13,942 bases of DNA from Rubrobacter sp. (GTDB lineage Bacteria; Actinomycetota; Rubrobacteria; Rubrobacterales; Rubrobacteraceae): assembly GCA_013695335.1 (NCBI GenBank), contig JACDAR010000362.1:1-13942 (forward strand), read 5' to 3'. Position 1 is the stretch's first letter. The number at the start of each line of letters is the position of its first letter. Under the pieces are notes generated by a model. It did no database searches and was not told where the DNA came from. It saw only the letters and a program-made list of their open reading frames with translations. Both the position numbers and the translations under genes were made by a program. This document shows, piece by piece, positions 6,418-13,942 of the stretch.

Positions 6418-7056
6418 ATGCTGAGCCTCTTCGAACAGCTTCCCGCGCTTGCCGTGGCCGTGTGCCTTGGTTTCGTCGCGGGGATCACCATCCACGAGGC
6501 CGCCCACGCCTGGTCGGCCTATATGCTGGGCGACGATACCGCATATCGTGCGGGCCGCGTGACGCTCAACCCCGTCTCGCACCTCGACGTGCTTGGGACC
6601 GTGATGCTGTTCATGGTCGGCTTCGGGTGGGGCAAGCCAACGCCCGTGATGCCATCCAACCTCAAGTGGGGCAAGTTCGGGGCTGTCGCCGTGGCTTTTG
6701 CTGGCCCGCTCTCGAACCTACTCGTTGTGTTCATCTGCGCGGCCCTCTACCTCTTGCCGCAGTTTCAGGCAGGTTACCTGCAACTTGTGGTGGTCGGGGT
6801 GGCGTTCGTGAACGCGCTGCTGTTCGTGTTCAACCTGATCCCCATCCCCCCTCTCGATGGCTCGAAGGTGATCTTCCCTTTCCTCCCACGGGTCCTGGAT
6901 GGCTTCGTTGATTTCATGAACCAGTACGGACCTTTTATCCTGCTCGGCCTCGTCCTTCTCACCTATCTGCCAGGGGCGGCCTCCCCCCTCAGCTACGTGC
7001 TGCTGCCCATACTGCCCCTTCTCATCTTCCTTGGGCTCCCGCTTCCGCCGTTCTGA
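6418..7056 (+). CDS. Compact M50 site-2-type zinc metalloprotease
   Basis: 212 residues, integral membrane, no PDZ domain. The zinc site HEAAH (H26, E27, H30) lies in the first membrane helix, NPVSHLDVLGT (51-61) is the loop typical of this small bacterial M50 subgroup, and NLIPIPPLDG (139-148) supplies the third ligand D147. Such enzymes cut transmembrane segments, often of anti-sigma factors or signal-peptide remnants; no anti-sigma gene is in the window. The ATG at 6418 lacks a Shine-Dalgarno sequence and follows CATACT (6405-6410) by 7 nt, which suggests leaderless translation from its own promoter, although it lies only 66 bp after the M23-like gene. All catalytic residues are intact. 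Confidence 0.93.
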   Translation: MLSLFEQLPALAVAVCLGFVAGITIHEAAHAWSAYMLGDDTAYRAGRVTLNPVSHLDVLGTVMLFMVGFGWGKPTPVMPSNLKWGKFGAVAVAFAGPLSNLLVVFICAALYLLPQFQAGYLQLVVVGVAFVNALLFVFNLIPIPPLDGSKVIFPFLPRVLDGFVDFMNQYGPFILLGLVLLTYLPGAASPLSYVLLPILPLLIFLGLPLPPF

Positions 7057-7100
7057 GCAAAACCGCGTCGAACAACACGAAAAGAAACAGCGAGCAGCGA

Positions 7101-7159
7101 AAAAGGGCAGCTTGGAGTCCGCAGGGAGGGGGGAGAATCTGCGGACTTTACGCTGCCCC
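7101..7159 (-). terminator. Long convergent-gene hairpin, probable terminator of the two-component operon
   Basis: GGGCAGC (7106-7112) pairs with GCTGCCC (7153-7159) and AGTCCGCAG (7117-7125) with CTGCGGACT (7140-7148). The two stems are joined by 4-nt segments (7113-7116, 7149-7152); the apical loop is purine-rich, 14 nt. Read on the minus strand, the stem is followed by TTTTTCGC, as expected for a terminator of the kinase gene ending at 7224. A smaller hairpin (CTCAAC 7197-7202 with GTTGAG 7208-7213) lies between. The rest of 7057-7223 shows nothing else. Confidence 0.65.
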
Positions 7160-7223
7160 GCACACATTCTACAGGCTGGATGACCAAAGCGTAAGCTCAA
7201 CTTGAGGTTGAGGTCGAAATTAT

Positions 7224-9047
7224 TCAGTTTTTGCCGTTGGCGTCTTCGTTCGAGAGGGGCAGCGACACGGAGAAGGTACTGCCGAGGTTGGGTTGGCTTT
7301 GGACCTGGATTTCACCCCCGAGATGGTGTGAGATCTCATCGGCCAGCGCAAGACCGAGGCCCGTGCCGTCGGCGCGGGACGATCCTTGGGCGCGGTAGAA
7401 ACGGTCGAAGATGTGCGCCTGCTCGGATACCGGGATGCCGCATCCCCTGTCGGTGACGCTGATGATAGCGTTCCCGTTCTCGCGGGAGAGCCCCAGATCC
7501 ACGGGCGCGTTTTGCTCGGAGTATTTGAGGGCGTTGTCGAGCAGGATGGCGAGGAGCCTGTGCAGTTGGGTCGGGTCGGTCTCAACGGGCGGCACGTCCT
7601 CATCTGCCCTGATGTTCAGCGGGCGGCCCGTGTATCCGAAGTCCCGCCGCAGGTCATAGAGCAGGTATTCGAGGTCCACCTCCTCCAGACGGAAAGTGAC
7701 GGCGTTCGCGTCCAGGCGAGAGAGGTCCAGCAGGGTCTGTGCCAGCCCTTCCAGGCGCTTGGTCTGGGCGCGCATGTCGTTCAGGAAGTCCGCCCGGGCC
7801 TGCGGGTCTTCCTCGTCTTCCAGCAGCTCGAGCCAGCCAGAGAGCGCGAAGAGCGGGGTCTTCAGCTCATGGGAGGCGTTGGCGATGAACTCGGCCTTCG
7901 CCCGCTGCACGTCGCGCTCTTCGGTAACGTCCCTCAGTATGGCGAGGGCGCCGTCCTCGAGTGGGGCCGCCCGGATCTCGATGATGCGGTTCCCCGCCTC
8001 GGCCTCGGGCTCTGTGACGAGGCCCGCGTAGCGCGACTTGGCAAGGACCTCGTGGAGCCGGGTGTGGAACTCGTGCGGCGCGGACTCGAGCAGCTCTCTG
8101 GCGCGGGGGTTCAAGAAGATTGTGTTTAGCTCCCGGTCCACACCTACGACGGCGTCGGTCATGCCGTCGAGGATGGCGCTGCCACGCTCCTTCTCCTGCT
8201 CGACCTGCCCGAAAGCATCCTTGAGCGAGGCGGCCATAGAGTTGAACGTCGCGCCTAAAGAGCCAACTTCGTCCTCGATGCGAGTGTCTATGCGCTCGTC
8301 GAAGTTGCCGCCGGCCAGGCGTTCCGCGGCCAGCCCGAGTCGGCTTACGCGGCGTGAGATCAGGGTCGCCACAACGTATCCCGCGAAGCCCGAGATCAGG
8401 AGCGCCAGGGCGCCAGCGAGCAGGACTATGCGCTCCACGTTCTTCACGGCAGCCCGCACGTTCTCGACGTCGCTCTCCGTATAGAACCTGTTGAAGACCA
8501 CCGCAAGCCCCTGCCGCCCCTGGCCGTCGTTTATCGGGGAGGCGTACGTCGCCTGCAACTGGCCCGCGCGCTCGCCGGTCTCGACGGGTTGGATATCTTG
8601 TTTCGGCTTCTGGGTGGAGACGGCTGCCTGGACTACGGTCGGGTCCCATTCGAGATCCTGATCCCCCTGCAACTTGGTGGCGCCGTTGCCCTCGACCCGC
8701 ACTATGCCCCATTGCAGGCCGCGGCTGGAGGCGAAGGATCTTATGTACTGCACGCTCACGTTCGGGTTGCGCCCGATCCTGGTCTCGAACTGCTCACCCA
8801 CCTGCCTGAAGCTGGCCTCGCTCGCCCGATCCAGGGTGCTCTCCAGGATGGGGCGCACTATCTCGTACGCGGTCACGGCGGCGAAAGCCGTCACCAGCAC
8901 GAAGAGCAGCGTCAGCCAAACCCTGATGCTGATGCGGGGACGGAACCTTCCCCTGCGGCGCGGCAAGGGTCTGGGGCCATTCTGGACGCCTGGACGGGGC
9001 GCTTGCTCCGGAGTTCTCCGGTAAAGGACTCTTCTAGCGGAAGACAT
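7224..9047 (-). CDS. Membrane sensor histidine kinase with HAMP and PAS domains (PhoR/WalK-like)
   Basis: 607 residues. A basic N-terminus, membrane helix 42-62, an extracytoplasmic sensor of about 140 residues, helix 207-229, HAMP (230-282), PAS (286-375), HisKA with phospho-acceptor H393 (FIANASHELKTPL) and a complete HATPase domain: N-box LLDNALKYS (N505), G1 DRGCGIP (533-539), F-box IFDRFYR (546-552) and G2 GTGLGLA (561-567). All catalytic residues are present. The start is the ATG at 9047-9045, which overlaps the end of the response regulator gene by 14 nt, so translation is coupled. The frame remains open upstream to 9218, but that would bury 184 nt of the regulator gene and its product looks non-coding. 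The signal sensed is unknown; no phosphate-uptake gene is adjacent. A hairpin terminator follows. Confidence 0.94.
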   Translation of the reverse strand: MSSARRVLYRRTPEQAPRPGVQNGPRPLPRRRGRFRPRISIRVWLTLLFVLVTAFAAVTAYEIVRPILESTLDRASEASFRQVGEQFETRIGRNPNVSVQYIRSFASSRGLQWGIVRVEGNGATKLQGDQDLEWDPTVVQAAVSTQKPKQDIQPVETGERAGQLQATYASPINDGQGRQGLAVVFNRFYTESDVENVRAAVKNVERIVLLAGALALLISGFAGYVVATLISRRVSRLGLAAERLAGGNFDERIDTRIEDEVGSLGATFNSMAASLKDAFGQVEQEKERGSAILDGMTDAVVGVDRELNTIFLNPRARELLESAPHEFHTRLHEVLAKSRYAGLVTEPEAEAGNRIIEIRAAPLEDGALAILRDVTEERDVQRAKAEFIANASHELKTPLFALSGWLELLEDEEDPQARADFLNDMRAQTKRLEGLAQTLLDLSRLDANAVTFRLEEVDLEYLLYDLRRDFGYTGRPLNIRADEDVPPVETDPTQLHRLLAILLDNALKYSEQNAPVDLGLSRENGNAIISVTDRGCGIPVSEQAHIFDRFYRAQGSSRADGTGLGLALADEISHHLGGEIQVQSQPNLGSTFSVSLPLSNEDANGKN

Positions 9048-9732
9048 ATCCGACACCCCGCGCGGTGTGGATGAACTCCGGGTTTCTGGGGTCGCGTTCG
9101 ATCTTCTCGCGGAGGTGCCTGATGTGTACGTCCACCGTGCGCTCGTCACGGAACTCGTCCCCCCATACCCGCGTGAGGAGCGTGCTGCGGGAAAATACCC
9201 GGCCAGGGCTGGTGGCAAGGGTCACCAGCAACTCGAACTCCGTGTACGTGAGGTCCACTTCCCGCCCCTCCACGGCCACCCGGCGGCTCGGGATGTTGAT
9301 CCTCAAACCGTCATAACTCAACTCATCCTGTTTTTGCCCTGCGGGAACCGCCACCCGGCGCATGATCGCACGCACCCGGGCCACCAGCTCCCTGACGGCG
9401 AATGGCTTGGTAACGTAATCGTCGGCCCCGAGCTCCAGCCCCACCACCCTGTCTATCTCATCATCCTTGGCCGTGAGCATGATGATAGGCACGTCGCTCT
9501 GGGAACGGATGCGGCGGCAAACCTCGGTACCGTCCAGTTTGGGGAGCATGATGTCCAGTATCAGCAGGTGCGGCTCGAAGGAACCGAAAGCCTCTAGCGC
9601 AGCCTCCCCATCCCCCACGGCGTGTACCTGGAATCCCTCCCGCTCCAGGGCATGCACCAGCATCTTCTGGATGGACGGCTCATCATCCACCAGAAGTATC
9701 TTGCGCGTTGCGTTCTGCAAACCCTGAACCAC
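9034..9732 (-). CDS. OmpR/PhoB-family response regulator
   Basis: 232 residues. The receiver domain (10-125) has acidic pocket D16-D17, phospho-acceptor D60 (LLILDIMLP), T87 (MLTAKDD) and K109 (DYVTKPF). The C-terminal winged helix (about 133-232) has the LTYTEFELL and TVDVHIRHLREKI recognition helix and ends in ARGVGYVFR. It is a DNA-binding partner of the overlapping kinase. The start is GTG at 9732-9730 with AGGAAGAGG about 10 nt upstream; an extended -10 lies about 50 nt before the start. It is closest in style to PhoP/RegX3/WalR regulators; the regulon cannot be read from the window. Confidence 0.95.
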   Translation of the reverse strand: MVQGLQNATRKILLVDDEPSIQKMLVHALEREGFQVHAVGDGEAALEAFGSFEPHLLILDIMLPKLDGTEVCRRIRSQSDVPIIMLTAKDDEIDRVVGLELGADDYVTKPFAVRELVARVRAIMRRVAVPAGQKQDELSYDGLRINIPSRRVAVEGREVDLTYTEFELLVTLATSPGRVFSRSTLLTRVWGDEFRDERTVDVHIRHLREKIERDPRNPEFIHTARGVGYVFR

Positions 9733-9781
9733 TCTTCAACCGCCTCTTCCTGCGCGTCCGCGGAGCGTACGATCGCACCGG

Positions 9782-9790
9782 ATTTTACCA
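9782..9790 (-). promoter_or_regulatory. Extended -10 promoter for the two-component operon
   Basis: The minus strand reads TGGTAAAAT (9790-9782), a TGn-extended -10 with five of six consensus bases, in the 69-bp gap between the exonuclease-fusion gene and the regulator. The -35 position shows no TTGACA. The untranslated leader would be about 40 nt. Confidence 0.5.
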
Positions 9791-9801
9791 TGTTGGGATG
9801 G

Positions 9802-11625
9802 TCACACGGGGCGCTGCGCGGCCTCTGGTTCGGCCACCTCGACCTTCGCGGCTGCTGTCACGAGATCCCCGGGTTCCAGCAACCGAATCGCCTTCACGGC
9901 AGCCTTCCTGCGCCTCAGATAAGCCATGACCACCCGGATCTCATCCGAAGTGGAGCCAGGGTCAGACGCCCCGTTGCCAGCCTCGCAAACGTCGAGGGCC
10001 TCCCTGGCGAATCGGGTCATGGACTCCGTATCGCCAGCATCGAAACCCTGGTGGGAGATCAAACGCCCACCGGAGAGTACGAATGCCTCTATGAAGCCTG
10101 GCTCCGTCGAGGGCGCGACGACAGCCTGAATCCCCTCGGCGCTTACGACAGCGCGGGTTAGTCGGATGCGCTCTATACCTGAGATCAAATCCCGCAACCG
10201 CGCAGCAGCCTCGAACTCCAGCTCCCCTGCGAGCCGCTGACGCTCCGTAACGAGCGCAGCCAGATGTTCCCCGCCGCCCTCGCCGCGCAGGAGCGCCACC
10301 ATCTCCCCGATGACATCCCTGCGGTACTCGTCCTCGCCCATCCCCATACAAGGGGCGCAGCGGCCCATCTGGCCGTAGAAACAGACGCCGTCTCCGTTCC
10401 CGTCGCAGCGCCTGATGGGGAAGACCCTGCCGAGGGCTTCGATGCATGTATCCAGCGAACCAGCGCTCCGGTATGGCCCCAGATACATGATGCCGTCCCC
10501 AGGCTCGTTGCTCGAAGCCCGTTCGGGGACAGGGTATGGCTGGTTGGTGTCCAGCTTCATAAACCACGTGGCCTTATCGTCGCGGCCGGCTGAGTTGTAG
10601 CGTGGGAGCAGGCGCTTTATCTCCCTGGATTCCAGGACCAGCGCGTGCAGCTCGCTCTGGGTCTCGCGCACCCGCACCTCGGCGGCTTCGGCGACGAGGC
10701 GCCCGATCTTGCGCCGCCCATCTCCCCCGTTGAAGTAAGTCCGCACCCGCGCTTTCAAGTCCTTCGCCTTGCCAACGTAGAGCACCGTGCCGTGCTTGTC
10801 CACGAAGTAGTAGACGCCGGGCGTGTTGGGGATGCCTTCGGCCAGATGCTGCTTCTGCGGTTTGACCTTGCCGCGCGCCCCGCCCCGGATAGCCGCAGCC
10901 TCCCCGACTGTACGAACTCTTGCGGAGTGGAGCAGCTTGAGCAGCTTTATGAAGACCTCGGCGGTCGCCGCCGCGTCCGAGAGGGCGCGGTGGTTCGGCG
11001 CCTGATTGATCCCGAAGTGCGTGGCGAGCGAGGCGAGCCTGTAGCGCGGCAGGCCAGGAACCAGTGCCCTGGCGAACTTCAGCGTGTCGAGGACCGGGTT
11101 TGGCAGGGGGTCGAACCCGGCGGCCTCCCGCGCCGCAGTCACGAAAGAGCAGTCGAAAGAGACGTTGTGCCCGACGAGGGCTGATCCTTCGGCGAACTCC
11201 TCGAAGCGCGCCATGACCTCGTCAGCAAGCGGGGCTTCGGCGACCATCCTGTCGGTGATGCCGGTGAGGCGAACCACGAACGGTTCTATGGGACGCTCCG
11301 GGTTGACAAGCGTCGAGAAACGATCAACCACCAGCCCACCAACCACCTTGACGGCCCCGATCTCCGTGATGCCGCCCTTGCCTGCCGAGGAGCCAGTAGT
11401 CTCCAGATCGAAGACCACGTAGGGAGCGTCCTTCAGCGCCAGCGATGCCACATCCACGGTTCTCAGGTCATCACCGTCCCAGGCAAAGCGTGGGTCGCCA
11501 CCCACGAGCTTCTCGATGTGGGCGTGTGCGTCGCCGTTCAGGTGGAGGGAGAGGAGATTGGTGGCGATGAGTTCGGGGCTCACTGGCCCGCGGTCCCTTA
11601 CGAAGCCGTACAGGCTAGGAGACAC
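9802..11625 (-). CDS. DEDDh exonuclease fused to a UvrC-like GIY-YIG endonuclease
   Basis: 607 residues from the chosen GTG at 11625-11623. A short N-terminal region precedes a DnaQ-like 3'-5' exonuclease with all five residues: D73 and E75 (VFDLETTG), D158 (GHNVSFD), H212 and D217 (NHRALSDA). A UvrC N-terminal-type GIY-YIG nuclease follows: GVYYF (270-274), YVGKAKDLKARV (283-294, catalytic R293) and E332. Then come a cysteine cluster (C407, C415, C423, C426), which in UvrC binds an iron-sulfur cluster, and a UVR-like helical pair (454-487). The UvrC RNase-H-like second nuclease and C-terminal HhH are absent, so it is Cho-like. This fusion is known in actinobacteria (Mycobacterium tuberculosis Rv2191). 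It probably incises and trims damaged DNA. The GTG overlaps the HhH gene by 11 nt and GGAGG lies just upstream; an in-frame start at 11709 would overlap 95 nt and adds only low-complexity residues. Confidence 0.93.
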   Translation of the reverse strand: MSPSLYGFVRDRGPVSPELIATNLLSLHLNGDAHAHIEKLVGGDPRFAWDGDDLRTVDVASLALKDAPYVVFDLETTGSSAGKGGITEIGAVKVVGGLVVDRFSTLVNPERPIEPFVVRLTGITDRMVAEAPLADEVMARFEEFAEGSALVGHNVSFDCSFVTAAREAAGFDPLPNPVLDTLKFARALVPGLPRYRLASLATHFGINQAPNHRALSDAAATAEVFIKLLKLLHSARVRTVGEAAAIRGGARGKVKPQKQHLAEGIPNTPGVYYFVDKHGTVLYVGKAKDLKARVRTYFNGGDGRRKIGRLVAEAAEVRVRETQSELHALVLESREIKRLLPRYNSAGRDDKATWFMKLDTNQPYPVPERASSNEPGDGIMYLGPYRSAGSLDTCIEALGRVFPIRRCDGNGDGVCFYGQMGRCAPCMGMGEDEYRRDVIGEMVALLRGEGGGEHLAALVTERQRLAGELEFEAAARLRDLISGIERIRLTRAVVSAEGIQAVVAPSTEPGFIEAFVLSGGRLISHQGFDAGDTESMTRFAREALDVCEAGNGASDPGSTSDEIRVVMAYLRRRKAAVKAIRLLEPGDLVTAAAKVEVAEPEAAQRPV

Positions 11626-12652
11626 GAACCTCCGTCCTCGCGGCCCTGGCTTGCTTCGACGCTTCGGCGATGGTCCTGGCCTGGGCCTCCCTGAGGCCAG
11701 GGATGCCAACCAGGTTCTCGAAAGTGTATTCGTCGTCCAGGAGGCCGCTCGCCAGCACCCGCGCCCGCGTCTTCATCCCGACGCCGGACATCTTTGTGGT
11801 GTGGAAGATCTTGCCCCGCTGAATCCTGAGATCACCAACCCCAGCGAGCCTCTCACCATCGACCAGCACGCGCTTCAAAGTTTCGGCAAAAATCTCGACC
11901 TGCTCTGGATAGAAAACTCCCCGCCCCATGAGCGACGGCGTCATCGGTATAGGGTGGAGGAGGTTGGCGTCGCGCACCGTCGTGTGACCTGGCGGCTCGC
12001 TCCCGCCGAGCGGGTCAGGGTCGCCGAGACGCCGCGCCCGCGATGCGTGCTCCCAGACTTGTTCTTCGAGATCATCGTCCAGGTCCAGTTCGGTCTGTAC
12101 CGGCGCCCCCCGGAAGCGGTCGTTGCGGTTGGCCGCGTGCAGGAACAGGCGCCCGCTCCGCTCGTTCTCGTAGAACTCCACGACGGCGCGGGCCCGCTTC
12201 TCGCCGCCTATGCCGGGCAGGCGCGCCAGGTCCTTTACTTCCCCTTCGTCTATCAGGAGGCGGAGTTCGTCCGGGTCCACTGCCTCGGCTGCCTTGGCTG
12301 CGGCCCGCCGGTCCACGCCCCGGACGCGCTCCAGCATCCCCTCGACGCCCTCGGGGCACACGCCGCGCCTGAGGTGGTTGATCTTGCGTATAGCCGTGAA
12401 CTCGTTGAATTCCTCCCAGTGCCAGACGTACTCCCGCACCCGCTCGACGGCCGCCGCATCCTCGGGGACGAACTCTATGCTCACCCCGTTGCCGATGTAT
12501 CTACCGTTGGCGCCTGGCAGGTGCTCTGCCGGGTACATCACCTGTACTTTCACCGAAGGCGAGTAGAACGAGAAGTGCACCGGAACCCCCGGCGCGACCT
12601 CTTTCATCAGCCGTCGACGAAATGTATTGTCTTGTGCGTCGGACTCGAACAT
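11615..12652 (-). CDS. Helix-hairpin-helix protein of unknown function, probably DNA-binding
   Basis: 345 residues, soluble. The N-terminal 95 residues (beta-rich start, then a Trp/Glu-rich helix) match nothing I recognise. A helix-hairpin-helix motif sits at about 135-162 (LARLPGIGGEKRARAVV). Two more hairpin-like turns follow near the C-terminus: MSGVGMKTRARVL (288-300) and LVGIPGLREAQARTI (314-328). Such motifs bind the DNA backbone without sequence preference in repair and recombination proteins. No nuclease or polymerase motif is visible. The ATG at 12652-12650 has no clear ribosome binding site and lies 10 nt after a TAAAAT, so it may be near-leaderless. Its 3' end overlaps the exonuclease/GIY-YIG start by 11 nt, indicating translational coupling and a shared repair role. 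Confidence 0.85.
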   Translation of the reverse strand: MFESDAQDNTFRRRLMKEVAPGVPVHFSFYSPSVKVQVMYPAEHLPGANGRYIGNGVSIEFVPEDAAAVERVREYVWHWEEFNEFTAIRKINHLRRGVCPEGVEGMLERVRGVDRRAAAKAAEAVDPDELRLLIDEGEVKDLARLPGIGGEKRARAVVEFYENERSGRLFLHAANRNDRFRGAPVQTELDLDDDLEEQVWEHASRARRLGDPDPLGGSEPPGHTTVRDANLLHPIPMTPSLMGRGVFYPEQVEIFAETLKRVLVDGERLAGVGDLRIQRGKIFHTTKMSGVGMKTRARVLASGLLDDEYTFENLVGIPGLREAQARTIAEASKQARAARTEVRVS

Positions 12653-12662
12653 AGGAAGTGAG

Positions 12663-12668
12663 ATTTTA
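12663..12668 (-). promoter_or_regulatory. Possible -10 element for the HhH/nuclease operon
   Basis: TAAAAT on the minus strand at 12668-12663, ending 10 nt before the ATG at 12652, in the 35-bp gap after moeA. There is no convincing -35 (TTGCTA at 12696-12691 is 22 nt away, too far). If used, the mRNA would be nearly leaderless. Read-through from moeA is the alternative. Confidence 0.35.
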
Positions 12669-12687
12669 CCTCATCCCCGGCCCCAGG

Positions 12688-13917
12688 CTATAGCAAAATT
12701 TCGTCGCGCAGCACTATGGCCTCGACCGATTCGCCAGCCCGTATTCCTTCTGACTCCGGACCGATGAGCGCAAGCGCGTCGGCTTTCGTAAGCGAGCTGA
12801 CGAGCCCTGACCCCTGAGCCCCGACGGACTCGGCCCTCCAGCCCCGCTCGGTCCTCTCAAGGGTCACGCGCATCGCGTGCATCCGCCCGAAGCTGTTCGA
12901 TACGTCCTCGTCGAAATACACGCTAATGTGGGGACGACGCCTGTCCTCGCGGCCCATCATCCGCATCAGGGCCGGCCTGACGAACAATTCGAAGCAGACC
13001 ATCGCGGATACCGGGTTGCCAGGCAGGCCGAAGAAGCGAACGTCGTCGCGCTTGCCGAAGAAGAGCGGCTTGCCAGGTTTGAACTTCACACCCCAGAAGA
13101 CCTGATCCACGCCAAGCTCGAGCAGCGTGCTCTTCACGAGATCCTTCTCCCCAACCGAGACCCCGCCGCTGGTGACTACCACATCAGCGGTCTCCAGAGC
13201 CTCCCGCAGCGCGTCGCGCAGCACGTCCGCGTCGTCCGAGGCTGCGTGCAAACGCCTGGCCTCAGCGCCTGCCTCGCGGGCCTGGGACATCGTGGCGAAG
13301 GAGTTGGAATCGTATATTTCTCCGGGCGAGAGATCCCGCTCCCCCGGCGTCACGAGCTCGGTACCCGTCGAAAGAACTACCACCTTCGGACGCCGGTACA
13401 CGGGAAGCTCCCCGTATCCCTGCGTCGCGGCGAGGGCTATCTCGGGCGCGCCGATCTCCGTTCCAGAACGCAGTATGACGTCTCCCTCGCGCACATCCCC
13501 GCCACGATCGCGGATGTTCTGTCCCGGACTGGCGAACTTCTTGAGGTCGAATGTTTCGCCCCAGCCGGAGGTATTCTCGACCATGACGACGGCGTCTGCG
13601 CCGGTCGGGATCACACCTCCCGTGAAGATCTTGATGGCCTCGCCCTCACCGACGCTTTTCTTCGATGGACGCCCCGCCGGGGCCTCGTCCACTACGGCGA
13701 AGGTGCGTCCCGCCTCGGCATCCGCGCTCCGCACCGCGTACCCGTCAACAGCGGAGTTATCGAAAGGCGGCGAATCGAAACGGGCAGACAGATCCCGCGC
13801 CAGCACCAGCCCCCGCGCATCCACGAGCGGCAGGTTCTCCTCCCGCGGACGCGGCACATTCTCCAGGACCAGCCTCTCGGCATCCGGGTAATCTATGAGC
13901 TTCTCGAAAAGTTGCAT
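12688..13917 (-). CDS. moeA: Molybdopterin molybdenumtransferase MoeA
   Basis: Inserts molybdate into adenylylated molybdopterin to form molybdenum cofactor in the cytoplasm. 409 residues, normal for the family, with the usual blocks in order: PPFDNSAVDGYAV (50-62, active-site-type D58), TGGVIPTGADAVV (99-111), STGTELV (183-189), VTSGGVSVGEKD (248-259, D259), KPGKPLFFG (280-288), GLPGNPVSA (297-305) and the C-terminal domain IV with GSGLVSSLTKADAL. The start is the ATG at 13917-13915, with GAGGTG about 7 nt upstream. No other cofactor-biosynthesis gene is visible; partners may lie beyond the right edge, upstream on the minus strand. Nothing looks truncated. Confidence 0.96.
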   Translation of the reverse strand: MQLFEKLIDYPDAERLVLENVPRPREENLPLVDARGLVLARDLSARFDSPPFDNSAVDGYAVRSADAEAGRTFAVVDEAPAGRPSKKSVGEGEAIKIFTGGVIPTGADAVVMVENTSGWGETFDLKKFASPGQNIRDRGGDVREGDVILRSGTEIGAPEIALAATQGYGELPVYRRPKVVVLSTGTELVTPGERDLSPGEIYDSNSFATMSQAREAGAEARRLHAASDDADVLRDALREALETADVVVTSGGVSVGEKDLVKSTLLELGVDQVFWGVKFKPGKPLFFGKRDDVRFFGLPGNPVSAMVCFELFVRPALMRMMGREDRRRPHISVYFDEDVSNSFGRMHAMRVTLERTERGWRAESVGAQGSGLVSSLTKADALALIGPESEGIRAGESVEAIVLRDEILL

Positions 13918-13942
13918 CCTCGCACCTCATCCGACGAAGGAA

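Noticed and set aside
9048..9218. Upstream extension of the histidine kinase frame
   Set aside because: It overlaps the DNA-binding half of the response regulator, encodes low-complexity Ser/Arg/Thr residues, and a conventional ATG with a 14-nt coupling overlap is available at 9047.
11626..11709. N-terminal extension of the exonuclease/GIY-YIG fusion
   Set aside because: It would overlap the HhH gene by 95 nt and adds only Pro/Arg/Gly-rich residues; GTG 11625 fits the operon spacing better.
13127..13891. Long plus-strand open frame opposite moeA
   Set aside because: A high-GC shadow frame; the minus frame carries every MoeA motif.

Overview
The window looks like chromosomal DNA from a GC-rich, deep-branching actinobacterium, perhaps of the Rubrobacter type. 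This is inferred from GTG/TTG starts, a DnaQ-type exonuclease fused to a UvrC-like GIY-YIG domain (a fusion known from actinobacteria), a CDP-alcohol phosphatidyltransferase, likely leaderless starts and the codon usage. No taxonomic marker is present, so the placement is tentative. I see no rRNA, tRNA, CRISPR array, insertion sequence or prophage.

Layout. (1) 1-1901, minus: a large secreted NlpC/P60 cell-wall hydrolase with a PcsB-like coiled coil and a long Ser/Ala linker; its 3' end leaves the window. (2) 1902-2263: an AT-rich intergenic stretch that on the minus strand folds into a 12-bp helix closing a three-way junction, followed by a terminator-like hairpin. It looks like a riboswitch-style leader for the hydrolase and fits no family I recognise. 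(3) 5341 down to 2264, minus: a tight four-gene operon of AI-2E-family permease, CDP-alcohol phosphatidyltransferase, a small protein with a faint uracil-DNA-glycosylase-like pattern, and a multi-pass protein carrying the signature motifs of presenilin/signal-peptide-peptidase aspartyl proteases. (4) 5342-5493: a divergent promoter region with a near-consensus sigma-A promoter facing right. (5) 5494-7056, plus: a single-pass protein with a degenerate M23 (lysostaphin-like) domain, then a compact M50 site-2 protease. (6) 7057-7223: a convergent gap with a long hairpin. (7) 9732 down to 7224, minus: an OmpR-type response regulator overlapping a PAS-containing sensor kinase. (8) 12652 down to 9802, minus: a helix-hairpin-helix protein overlapping the exonuclease/GIY-YIG fusion, probably a repair pair. 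(9) 13917-12688, minus: moeA.

Most of the window concerns the cell envelope and membrane: wall hydrolase, phospholipid head-group enzyme, permease, two intramembrane proteases of different catalytic class, an M23-like envelope protein and an envelope-sensing two-component system. The repair pair and moeA are housekeeping. The main candidates for something undescribed are the structured leader at 2055-2234 and the presenilin-like protease at the end of the phospholipid operon.
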